DNA from: a virus | Virus record (IMG/VR): IMGVR_UViG_3300037264_002784 | Location: 1 to 22,447 of that record | Reading direction: 5' to 3' (one strand) | DNA: 22,447 nt | Shown here: piece by piece, positions 1 through 6,598 of the stretch | Numbering within the stretch: the stretch's first letter is position 1 | Layout: each line of letters opens with the position of its first letter | Notes under the pieces: model-generated | Told to the model about the DNA's origin: nothing | What the model saw: the letters and a program-made list of their open reading frames with translations, nothing else | The model's database searches: none | Translations under genes and position numbers: made by a program

Positions 1-36
1 ACGGGCTGTTGGTTGCAGTCAAATACTAAAAGTCTT

Positions 37-90
37 GAATCAGAGACGTTTCTGATTCTCGGAATTTGGATTCACCGGATTTTAGAATCC
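37..90. repeat. Inverted repeats in the leader of the capsid gene
   Basis: Two inverted repeats lie in the 121 bases before the capsid gene. The first is an 8-bp perfect stem, GAATCAGA (37-44) and TCTGATTC (51-58), with a 6-base loop. The second pairs GGATTC (68-73) with GAATCC (85-90). The stems are AT-rich with no U-tract, so they do not look like terminators. They could be RNA structure in the 5' leader or a protein site. Bases 3-29 can be read as the last nine codons of an upstream gene ending in TAA, but too little is present to call it. Confidence 0.4.
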
Positions 91-121
91 TCGTTAGTTT
101 TGACAATTAGAAAGTCTTATC

Positions 122-1435
122 ATGGCTTCTCCAACTTTAAACACCTGTGACAGTCCAGTCGATATTTCGGATTTGGCTTCCAGGGACACCAGCCGTTTGC
201 AAGGCACTATCGCTAAAGCCCTTGCTGCCAACTCCCCTTTCATTAACGTCATCAGCGGCGGCACCTTCCCGTCTGGTGTCTCGGATGAAATCCGAACCGT
301 AGTCCAGATGCAGGCTGCTCCTGGCGACTCCCTCGCTATTCCGACATTCGTCTGTGATACGGAGCTCTGCGGCAATCTCGGCATCCAGGATTTGACCGAC
401 ACGATTGATTTTACCACGCGCCTGGAAAGTTTCCGTGGCAAGGGTCCGAACGTTTGCGTCAAGAAGGGCTATTCTGCCTTCAAGGGCAGCTACCTCATGG
501 CGGAGGACTCCATGAAGAAACTTGTTACGCAATATGTCAACTCCGACATTCGTGCGCAGCTCTATCTGCGAAGCGCGTCAAAGTTTGTGGCTGCGTCCGG
601 TTACGACTTCGATTCTCTTTTCACGGGCGGTGCGGAATGCACGCTCGGCGTTAAGTTCGCCCCGATCCTCCCCACCGGGCCCATGACATTCAAGGCGCTC
701 CACTATCTGGCCCGCTACATGAAGGAAGTTTTGCTCGGTGAGTGGTATGCGTCGGACAAGGGTATGCCGCATTACCGCGTCATCGCCAGCTCTGACCAAA
801 TCGAATACTTCCGCAACGAGGTTGGTGTCCAGAACATCATGATTGCGTTGACCACGGGCGGATACAAGCTCGGTGAGAACTCGCTTTCGGCGTATTCTTT
901 CGAGACAAGTCCTGCTTACCGGGGCATCGCATTCGGCTGCGATCAGCGTCCCCTTCGGGCTACGGGATACAACGGCGACGGAACTCTCGCCCTTGTGGAC
1001 CCTGTGACCATCGTCAGCAACGCCTGCAAAGGCACGGCTTATGCCAAGGTCAATCCTGCGTGGCTCGCCGCCCCGTATGAAGTCGGTTTTCTCATTGCGG
1101 ATGGTAGCTTTGAGCGCCTCGTTCCGGAACGGTATGTCGGCGAGGGCACCTTTAAGTTCGCCCCGCAGCTTTACATGGGTGAGCTTGATTGGCACTATGT
1201 CGTTGACAACGGCTGTAATACCTGGGGCGACTTCGGTCATCACAAGTACCAGATTACCCGTGCTTACAAGCCTTTGCGTCCACAACATAGCGTGCCGTTT
1301 TTGTATAAACGCTGCCAGTCCGACCTCGGCTTGGTTGAATGCGTCGATGACGTGACGAACTCTTATACGGGCAGCGACTCATTTGTCACGCTGAATGCGT
1401 GTGACGAAACTGTCTGTGACCCTAGCGGTTGCTAA
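122..1435 (+). CDS. Putative major capsid protein
   Basis: This 437-aa protein probably forms the icosahedral head. No single motif proves it. The call rests on length (HK97-fold capsid proteins are commonly 300-450 aa), a mixed alpha/beta sequence without signal peptide or TM segment, a central stretch resembling capsid proteins (KALHYLARYMKEVLLGEW followed by YRVIASSDQIEYF), the hairpin terminator just after it, and the downstream late genes. The ATG at 122 has only a weak purine run upstream and no clear SD. The protein is unusually rich in Cys, with 13 residues and five in the last ~45 positions, ending ...CDPSGC. Disulphide or metal stabilisation of the shell is an inference. Another abundant structural protein is the main alternative. 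Confidence 0.6.
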   Translation: MASPTLNTCDSPVDISDLASRDTSRLQGTIAKALAANSPFINVISGGTFPSGVSDEIRTVVQMQAAPGDSLAIPTFVCDTELCGNLGIQDLTDTIDFTTRLESFRGKGPNVCVKKGYSAFKGSYLMAEDSMKKLVTQYVNSDIRAQLYLRSASKFVAASGYDFDSLFTGGAECTLGVKFAPILPTGPMTFKALHYLARYMKEVLLGEWYASDKGMPHYRVIASSDQIEYFRNEVGVQNIMIALTTGGYKLGENSLSAYSFETSPAYRGIAFGCDQRPLRATGYNGDGTLALVDPVTIVSNACKGTAYAKVNPAWLAAPYEVGFLIADGSFERLVPERYVGEGTFKFAPQLYMGELDWHYVVDNGCNTWGDFGHHKYQITRAYKPLRPQHSVPFLYKRCQSDLGLVECVDDVTNSYTGSDSFVTLNACDETVCDPSGC

Positions 1436-1466
1436 ACGTTCAAGACCCTGTTCAGGGTAGTTCGAC

Positions 1467-1497
1467 AGGGCCGCACACAAAAATAGTGTGCGGCCCT
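1467..1497 (+). terminator. Hairpin terminator after the capsid gene
   Basis: GGGCCGCACAC (1468-1478) pairs perfectly with GTGTGCGGCCC (1486-1496) around an A-rich 7-base loop, and A1467/T1497 extends the stem to 12 bp. The following TTCACTTT is only a weak U-tract. A smaller hairpin, ACCCT/AGGGT (1445-1458), precedes it. Position matches the T7 late terminator behind gene 10, which allows partial read-through so that capsid is made in excess over tail proteins. Here that role is inferred from position. Confidence 0.75.
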
Positions 1498-1504
1498 TCA
1501 CTTT

Positions 1505-1696
1505 ATGAGTCAAAATTCTGTTGAACACGTCAAAGTTGCTGCCGCCGCCGTTACGAATGTGCCGCTGGCTGGCGCATCGCATTTTTTCACTGTGTCCGAA
1601 CCAATCTTGCAATGGTTTCTGACCGTGGTGCAGCTCGTCGTCGCGTCGGCGTCGGCATACTATATTTTTCGCAAGGCGCGAAAGCCAAAGAAATGA
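1505..1696 (+). CDS. Holin-like single-TM protein
   Basis: This 63-aa protein has one clear TM segment (about residues 33-55) and ends in a basic tail, KARKPKK. Its N-terminal third is Ala/Val-rich and could form an amphipathic helix. Size and plan resemble the T7 gp17.5 class II holin (67 aa, one main TM, charged C-terminus), so a role in timed permeabilisation of the inner membrane is plausible. It starts 8 bases after the terminator stem without a recognisable SD. Its TGA overlaps the ATG of the following lipoprotein gene (ATGA), pointing to coupled translation and joint action. No endolysin is seen in the window, so the lysis role is an inference; a small membrane-anchored virion protein is an alternative. 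Confidence 0.5.
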   Translation: MSQNSVEHVKVAAAAVTNVPLAGASHFFTVSEPILQWFLTVVQLVVASASAYYIFRKARKPKK

Positions 1697-2250
1697 AAGT
1701 TGGACTTCTGTTGGCCGCTTGCTTGGCGCTCACTGGGTGCGCCGGGTATTCAACTAAGGGTGGAAAATCTTACCTCAAAGCCCCTTCGGGGATCCAAGCC
1801 GGGGTTAAGCAGTCCAACGACCCGAAGGCAGCCACCACGCAGGAATACGTCAAGACGACGGAGACCACTGTTCAGGTGCCGGGCGTTGGGCCGGTCACGA
1901 CCCGAGTTGTCGAGCGTGTCGGAACGGTCATCGGTCCGGCTCAGAAAAATACAATCGCGGAGACCGGGGCCAAGTTGGCGTCACTTAGGCCGGTGATGTA
2001 TGTTGGGATAGCTGTTTTTCTTTTTGGCGCGGCGTCTCTTTTCTGGCCCCCGCTCAAACTTATTGTGGGCAGCACTACTACAAGCGTCGTCGCCTGTGTG
2101 GCCGGGGTAGCAATGATTGCGCTTCCGTCGCTCATCGCGGGCAATGAGGTTCTCATCATGTGTATTGGAGTGGGCGGCGTCGCGGCATATTATTTTGCGC
2201 ATCGGCATGGCTCTCTCCGGGGTAAGGTTCAGGTTTTGGAAAAATATTGA
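1693..2250 (+). CDS. Putative lipoprotein with three TM segments
   Basis: The product is 185 aa when started at the ATG at 1693, which overlaps the previous stop (ATGA). This start gives a good lipoprotein signal: MK, a hydrophobic run, then LTGC with the lipidation Cys at residue 16. An upstream in-frame ATG at 1612 would bury this signal and run through the previous gene, so it was rejected. After a hydrophilic Thr/Val-rich segment (about 20-98), three hydrophobic stretches follow at about 101-125, 129-149 and 152-169. Pairing with the holin candidate suggests a lysis or envelope function; a spanin-like job is possible, but known o-spanins lack three TM helices. No family was recognised. 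Confidence 0.55.
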   Translation: MKVGLLLAACLALTGCAGYSTKGGKSYLKAPSGIQAGVKQSNDPKAATTQEYVKTTETTVQVPGVGPVTTRVVERVGTVIGPAQKNTIAETGAKLASLRPVMYVGIAVFLFGAASLFWPPLKLIVGSTTTSVVACVAGVAMIALPSLIAGNEVLIMCIGVGGVAAYYFAHRHGSLRGKVQVLEKY

Positions 2251-2251
2251 T

Positions 2252-3298
2252 ATGGCTTGTTCGACTTGTTCAAATGGTAGTTGCGGAGGGTGCTGTAGCA
2301 ACCCGTGCGAAACAACTGCTAATACCGCGGCATGTGAGACGCTGCCGTCTCAGATCGAAAATTTCACAAAACAGTTTTTTGGATCGGTTGTAAAGACAGA
2401 GGTCAACAGCGTAGTAACCTGGACACTTCCCTGCAACCTCGACATCGGTTTGGAGAATAATCCTCGTCTTGAGGGCGAGGGACTCGCTTGCTATTTCCTT
2501 CGGATGTTCGAGAATGGAATTATCGGGCTTACGGGTCCGGTGGGTGATGATGGAGCGGCTGGCGCGGATGGGTTTAACAGCTTCACAGTCACTTTGCAGT
2601 CGTTCACGCAGCCGACCGCGGGGAGTCCCAACGTTACAGTCTTTACAGCACTGAACCCGGCTATCGTGGTCGGCATGACAGTTTTTATTTCCACCTCCGG
2701 ATGGTATACGGTCAATGCCGTCGAATCCACCGGAGCTCTTTTTCTGACGCTCGTCCAAAAGCTCAGTAGCGCGTCTGGGACCATCACGGCAGGCAAGCTG
2801 GTTGTTCCTACGGGACCCCAGGGCGTGTCAATCACGGGGCCGACTGGCGCGACAGGGGCCACGGGACCGCAGGGGACTCCAGGAGAGACCCTCACGGCCT
2901 CGAATGATATGTTTTCCACGGACATCGGCGTAGATTATGCGCTCCCCGTCATCTACACTAAGGTCGATTTTAACAATGCGATCCCGGAACTTTTGCTTCC
3001 CGCGGAGGGCACATATCTTATCACCGCGGCGGTTGCGATCATCGGGAATGCGGGGGTATTGACGACTGACACGTCAAATTTCAAACTCCGCGATACCACG
3101 ATTGGCGCAGACTTAACCGGGTCTGAAAAGACAATCAACGGACTTCAGAATACCGACTTGCGGCACGTAGTCATCAACGTCATTTATGATAGTGACAGCG
3201 CGAATCATTCGGTGGCTCTTTTTGGCAAATGCTCGACCGCCAGCAAAGTTTCTGTAGTGGCGCTGCAAACAACGATCACTTTCGTCCGCATTGCATGA
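2252..3298 (+). CDS. Collagen-like appendage protein, Cys-rich N-terminus
   Basis: This 348-aa protein begins with a Cys cluster (C3, C6, C11, C14, C15, C19, C28). It has two short Gly-X-Y stretches, at about residues 92-107 and 188-213, separated by a beta-rich region. The C-terminal ~135 residues look like a compact beta domain of the kind that trimerises fibre tips. Phage collagen-like proteins form trimeric fibres or head decorations, so a surface appendage is likely. The start at 2252 was chosen because it sits one base after the previous TGA; an in-frame ATG at 2117 overlaps the lipoprotein gene heavily. Its stop overlaps the next ATG (ATGA). The Cys cluster may staple the N-termini of the trimer, or bind metal; this is inference. 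Confidence 0.65.
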   Translation: MACSTCSNGSCGGCCSNPCETTANTAACETLPSQIENFTKQFFGSVVKTEVNSVVTWTLPCNLDIGLENNPRLEGEGLACYFLRMFENGIIGLTGPVGDDGAAGADGFNSFTVTLQSFTQPTAGSPNVTVFTALNPAIVVGMTVFISTSGWYTVNAVESTGALFLTLVQKLSSASGTITAGKLVVPTGPQGVSITGPTGATGATGPQGTPGETLTASNDMFSTDIGVDYALPVIYTKVDFNNAIPELLLPAEGTYLITAAVAIIGNAGVLTTDTSNFKLRDTTIGADLTGSEKTINGLQNTDLRHVVINVIYDSDSANHSVALFGKCSTASKVSVVALQTTITFVRIA

Positions 3299-3519
3299 GT
3301 CTGAACAATAACAAACGCTGCACTCATCCGACGATCTTCGACACGGAAGGCAATCTATCCGGGAGTTGTGACGGACTCCGTGGTGGGGTAGTTGCTCCCA
3401 GCGTCCCGTCAATTACCGTAACCTTACAGAACGAAAATATCCCCACTTTTTGGACAGAAGAGAATTTGATTCCTGTGCTCAACGAGGACGGGAGCTTTAT
3501 CATTTTCGACAACGTATAA
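3295..3519 (+). CDS. Small conserved-looking phage protein, function unknown
   Basis: This 74-aa protein starts with an ATGA overlap with the collagen-like gene; a longer in-frame start at 3229 would lie inside that gene. It has two Cys residues in the first 25 positions, a Gly-rich turn (LRGGV), then alternating hydrophobic residues suggesting one or two beta strands (SITVTLQ, SFIIFDNV). There is no TM segment or signal peptide. Packing between two collagen-like genes with a one-base gap downstream suggests a small partner or chaperone of these appendages. No family was recognised. Confidence 0.55.
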   Translation: MSLNNNKRCTHPTIFDTEGNLSGSCDGLRGGVVAPSVPSITVTLQNENIPTFWTEENLIPVLNEDGSFIIFDNV

Positions 3520-3520
3520 A

Positions 3521-4201
3521 ATGAAGACGAGCGAAATCCCCCTATTTGAAGGCACAATTCCAGAAGATGCTTCCGCGATTTTTTTCATCCCTGAAGTGTC
3601 GGGAGACGAGAAGCTGCGCCGAATTTTGAAAAGTGCTTTTGGCGGCGAACAGGGGCCTCCTGGGGCAACCGGAACCAACGGGACCAACGGGACCAACGGA
3701 ACCAACGGGACCAACGGGACCAACGGGACCAACGGGACCAACGGGACCAACGGGACGGTGTGGAGAAGCGGCTCTGGAGTGCCGTCGAATGGATTAGGGG
3801 TCAACGGGGATTTTTATCTCGATACCGCTACCGGCAACGTGTATGAAAAGGCAGCGGGAACCTATTCGGTTACTGCCAACATCCAGGGGCCGCAGTTTAC
3901 ACACTCGGTGCTGGCTTATTCGGCGACGACGAACATTGACTTCACGCTCGCCGACTACCGGAGTGTAACCCTTGCGGGAGATATAACTTTCACGACCAGC
4001 AATCGAGCCGCCCCCAGGTCAAGATCGGTTCGCATCATCGGGGACGGAAGCTCCAGAACGCTCGCTTTTCCCGCAGGTTGGAAGTTTATCGGCGCGGCGG
4101 CTCCAACAACACTCGCAGCAAATAAAATTGCTATCCTGAGCGTGACTTGTTTCGGGGCTAACGATTCTGACATTGTGGCAGCATACAGCGCCGAACCATA
4201 A
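3521..4201 (+). CDS. Collagen-like fibre/decoration protein with GTN repeats
   Basis: The protein is 226 aa. Residues 1-44 form a polar N-terminal segment, probably the virion attachment part. Residues 45-80 are a Gly-X-Y tract: GPP, GAT, nine consecutive GTN triplets and GTV. The remaining ~145 residues are a beta-rich C-terminal domain, starting with a WRSGSG... segment typical of phage fibre domains after collagen stretches. Collagen-like tracts in phage proteins form trimeric stalks, so this is likely a fibre or head decoration. The start lies one base after the preceding TAA with no SD. The repeat is encoded by nearly identical 9-bp units, so stalk length could change in frame. Confidence 0.65.
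   Translation: MKTSEIPLFEGTIPEDASAIFFIPEVSGDEKLRRILKSAFGGEQGPPGATGTNGTNGTNGTNGTNGTNGTNGTNGTNGTVWRSGSGVPSNGLGVNGDFYLDTATGNVYEKAAGTYSVTANIQGPQFTHSVLAYSATTNIDFTLADYRSVTLAGDITFTTSNRAAPRSRSVRIIGDGSSRTLAFPAGWKFIGAAAPTTLAANKIAILSVTCFGANDSDIVAAYSAEP
3671..3757 (+). repeat. In-frame 9-bp tandem repeat (GTN codons)
   Basis: Nine tandem copies of the unit GGRACCAAC run from 3671 to 3751, followed by a partial copy (GGGACG). Seven copies are identical (GGGACCAAC) and two, the first and the fourth, differ only in the third codon base (GGA). Because the unit is three codons, gain or loss of copies changes the collagen-like stalk by three residues without a frameshift. The opposite strand gives a long Val-Pro-Leu frame that is only a shadow. 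Confidence 0.95.
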
Positions 4202-4202
4202 A

Positions 4203-4577
4203 ATGAGAAGTTTATCTCTTTTTGATTTGCCGTTTGTCGCCACTATGGCGTCCCGTATCTATGACTCGATGGAAAGCTACACCGACATGGCGGCAGTCAA
4301 CGGTCTGAATGGTGGGACGGGATTCTCGATTGCATACGTGGATCGGAGTTACCCGACCGGAATTCAGGCACTCGACACAATTGAAGATTATTCAGACGGG
4401 GCAGCAGTAAACGGGCTTAATGCAGGGTCCGGGTTTAATGCAGCATACGTGGACCGCGCAGAGTATACGGGTCCTCAAGCAGCAGATGATATGGAGAGTT
4501 ACTCAGATGGAGCGGCTTTGGACGGGCTATCTGGTGGGACGGGGTGGGCGACGAATTACGTGAACAGGAACAATTAA
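4203..4577 (+). CDS. Protein of three 37-residue repeats, probable appendage subunit
   Basis: This 124-aa protein is almost entirely repeats. After a ~20-residue leader, units begin near residues 21, 58 and 95, with a core of the form D..ESYSDGAA.NGLNGGTGF...YVDR. The third unit ends at the C-terminus. Similar ESYxDGxxLxGLxGGTGW motifs are common in environmental phage and bacterial surface proteins, but I know no assigned function. The start at 4203 is one base after the previous TAA. An in-frame ATG at 4173 overlaps the preceding gene, and an ATG at 4245 would remove the hydrophobic leader, so the true N-terminus is uncertain. Position among fibre genes suggests a tail or head decoration role. 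Confidence 0.6.
   Translation: MRSLSLFDLPFVATMASRIYDSMESYTDMAAVNGLNGGTGFSIAYVDRSYPTGIQALDTIEDYSDGAAVNGLNAGSGFNAAYVDRAEYTGPQAADDMESYSDGAALDGLSGGTGWATNYVNRNN
4263..4574 (+). repeat. Three diverged 111-bp (37-aa) coding repeats
   Basis: The period is seen from aligned residues: E24, E61 and E98, and Y45, Y82 and Y119, are exactly 37 apart. The DNA copies have diverged, so the duplication is older than the 9-bp and 57-bp tandem repeats in this window. The third copy is truncated after its YV motif. Confidence 0.85.
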
Positions 4578-4578
4578 T

Positions 4579-5250
4579 ATGGCCAGTGTAATCAAAGAAA
4601 GAACAATTTCCGCAGCGACGGAGCGGGCCATTCAGATGGCAAACAGCCAGTGGGCAAGAACGCTAACCATCGGCACGACTTGGAATGTGTTGAGGGTGGG
4701 AGTGCGAATGCACATGGCAACCATCAGCGCCAACCTTACCGGAACTCCCCGATTGTTTATCGGGGTGTGTTCTGGCACGGCGAACATTTTCGGAGACGCC
4801 ACTACCACACATGCTGTAGGCATGGTCACTAATGCTGCGACTTGGCTTGACAATGCTGGGGGCGGATATTATGACACAAGTTTTTTTTATCCAGCAAAGC
4901 GGGTAGGTTCGACCCTCACTACAGGAACCTCTTTTGGCCAGACGCTGATTGCTGCTCCGGCGTCCAGCGCCAATCGAAATCTTTTCTTCATTGACATCAC
5001 AAAAGGCTCACCAAATTTCTCGATGAAGCACTTTGGGCAGTCAACTGGGGTGACGACGGACGTTTCAGCGGCTACGTTTTTGACGCAGATGGAGGCTTCG
5101 ACGCCTGCTTTGGCAAACCACACTTTTTACGGGCCCCAGACGCTCGCAGTCGATGAAGTGGACGGGACTCTCGACTCCGTATGTGTTGCCTTTGACCGAG
5201 TCTCAACCCCAATTGAAATTTGCGATTTGGCAGTTACTCGCTTTTCATGA
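4579..5250 (+). CDS. Beta-rich structural protein, function unknown
   Basis: This 223-aa protein starts one base after the repeat-protein stop and has no SD, signal peptide or TM segment. It is rich in Thr, Ser, Ala and Gly with alternating hydrophobic residues, as expected of a beta-sandwich. Its first ~25 residues look helical. It follows the 37-residue repeat protein immediately; in many phages such repeats sit next to beta-sandwich carbohydrate-binding or decoration domains, so it may be the partner or distal domain of the same appendage. This is inference from neighbourhood and composition; no family was recognised. Confidence 0.55.
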   Translation: MASVIKERTISAATERAIQMANSQWARTLTIGTTWNVLRVGVRMHMATISANLTGTPRLFIGVCSGTANIFGDATTTHAVGMVTNAATWLDNAGGGYYDTSFFYPAKRVGSTLTTGTSFGQTLIAAPASSANRNLFFIDITKGSPNFSMKHFGQSTGVTTDVSAATFLTQMEASTPALANHTFYGPQTLAVDEVDGTLDSVCVAFDRVSTPIEICDLAVTRFS

Positions 5251-5281
5251 TGAAATTTGTTTGTAAAAGCCACACTCAGAA

Positions 5282-5635
5282 ATGACTATGAAATCAATTT
5301 CACTTGCTGAAAAGAACAATCTCGCGGTAATCAACCGACTGTCCGATGCCCAGGAGTATTTCCCAAGCGTCACGCTGCGCGAAACCGGGGGCGTAAAACT
5401 TCCCGACGCGGGCACCATCACTTTCGAGTTTCGCAAGGTCCGCTCTGAAGAGGATCTTCAGGACGGTGATAAAAAATATCGTTGCACGCTCGAACTGCGC
5501 GCGATCAACGATATAATTGAGGACGAGAAAGACTCTAAACCGGCATCGAATAAAAATAAAGATGCCAGTGATGCCCTCGACAAGCTGAGGGAGAAAAAGA
5601 TGAAGGAGTTAGACAACGAAGAAGGGGACTACTAA
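5282..5635 (+). CDS. Small charged protein before the tail tube genes
   Basis: The protein is 117 aa from ATG 5282; a second ATG at 5288 is equally possible, as neither has an SD. Residues ~25-80 alternate hydrophobic and polar residues, suggesting a small beta domain. The last ~40 residues are highly charged, Lys/Glu/Asp-rich and probably helical. Its stop abuts the GTG start of the tail-tubular-A-like gene directly, so the two are likely co-translated. A head-completion or head-tail joining role fits the position, but the sequence does not show it. Confidence 0.5.
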   Translation: MTMKSISLAEKNNLAVINRLSDAQEYFPSVTLRETGGVKLPDAGTITFEFRKVRSEEDLQDGDKKYRCTLELRAINDIIEDEKDSKPASNKNKDASDALDKLREKKMKELDNEEGDY

Positions 5636-6595
5636 GTGTTTACCGTCGCCGAAGTTTGGGACGAGAGCGCCAAAATAATCGGCGCGTGCCCGGAGGTTAC
5701 GCGCTATCGCTGGCTGACGGACGCGGTCGCGTTAATCGCGAATAAGTTAGAGCCAGAGGCGCTCCGGGGATACTGCGACATCTGCACCACGAATTCGGGG
5801 CGCTGCCTGAGCCTGCCCCCAGAAATCTCGACCGTCCTTGCGATCAACATCTGCGGGCACCCGTCGCTTGGTAAAGATGTTCTTTTCAATTTTCACCTTA
5901 ACGGGCCGGGCGATGGATGCGGGGACAAGTGTGAGTATTCGTGGCAGGACCAGGGCGGGGCGCACAGCACCTATCGCGACATCGTCGAACCGGCGAAGCT
6001 CGTGGCTTATCTGCAACGTCAAGAAGACACCGGGTCGTCCTTTATCGTTTACGGCTTTGACTCGTCTGGAAACCGCCTGCGGCATCAAGTTTCTGGCGCG
6101 TGGCGGGAGGGCTACCCGATTCCTACTATCTACGGCTTTGCAATCCCAGACTCGGCGATGCCAGCGATTGCTCGCATAACCGGAGTGCTGAAGGCAGTCA
6201 CGAGCGGCACAGTGCGTCTTAGCACAATTGACGACAGTGGAGCGACTGGGACTACCCTGGGGATTTATGATCCTCTGGAAACGCTACCCCAGTATCGCCG
6301 GATTAAGCTCGGGCGCTGCGCCCCCTGGGTTCGTATTGCATATCGAATCACGAATCCAAAGCTACAGTCCCAGACCGACCGCATTCCGCTGCGCAGCCGA
6401 ACCGCCTTTTTGTTAGGCTTGCGGGCACTGCAATTTTACAACAATCAGGACCTTGCCCTCGCCCAGCAATACGAGGCAAACGCGATGCGGATGGAGATTG
6501 AGGCCCAGCAGGCCGCGGAGTCGCCGACGCTCGCCCCGATCCAGGTCGTCGATTACAACAACCTTCAGGATAAAACGGACGTTTGTATCGTCTAA
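5636..6595 (+). CDS. Tail tubular protein A-like (head-tail adaptor)
   Basis: This 319-aa protein starts at GTG directly after the previous TAA, with AAGGGG (5622-5627) as SD. The first ~45 residues are helical (AEVWDESAKIIGACPEV...), as in adaptor proteins that open with a helical bundle. Near residues 249-267 is IPLRSRTAFLLGLRALQFY, followed by a long helix with QQYEANAMRMEIEAQQAA. This C-terminal pattern is typical of podovirus gp11-type tail tubular proteins, which form the ring under the portal. The next gene is the expected gp12/nozzle-type partner, supporting the call. Cys is enriched in the N-terminal half, including C47-x-x-C50 and a CGDKC motif, raising the possibility of a metal site or disulphides. 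Confidence 0.65.
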   Translation: MFTVAEVWDESAKIIGACPEVTRYRWLTDAVALIANKLEPEALRGYCDICTTNSGRCLSLPPEISTVLAINICGHPSLGKDVLFNFHLNGPGDGCGDKCEYSWQDQGGAHSTYRDIVEPAKLVAYLQRQEDTGSSFIVYGFDSSGNRLRHQVSGAWREGYPIPTIYGFAIPDSAMPAIARITGVLKAVTSGTVRLSTIDDSGATGTTLGIYDPLETLPQYRRIKLGRCAPWVRIAYRITNPKLQSQTDRIPLRSRTAFLLGLRALQFYNNQDLALAQQYEANAMRMEIEAQQAAESPTLAPIQVVDYNNLQDKTDVCIV

Positions 6596-6598
6596 CTT

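Noticed and set aside
100-122. TTGACA at 100-105 as a -35 box for the capsid gene
   Set aside because: It lies only 16 bases before the ATG and no -10 element is found at normal spacing.
2117-2251. Longer N-terminus for the collagen-like protein
   Set aside because: It would overlap the lipoprotein gene for its whole length. The ATG at 2252 is one base after that gene's stop and gives the Cys-rich N-terminus.
3671-3757. Short regular repeats as a possible CRISPR array
   Set aside because: Units are 9 bp and directly adjacent without spacers, and they code in frame for a collagen-like tract.
3424-3804. Opposite-strand frame with a long Val-Pro-Leu repeat
   Set aside because: It is the reverse complement of the GTN codon repeat. 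The + strand frame has sensible flanking domains and fits the operon.
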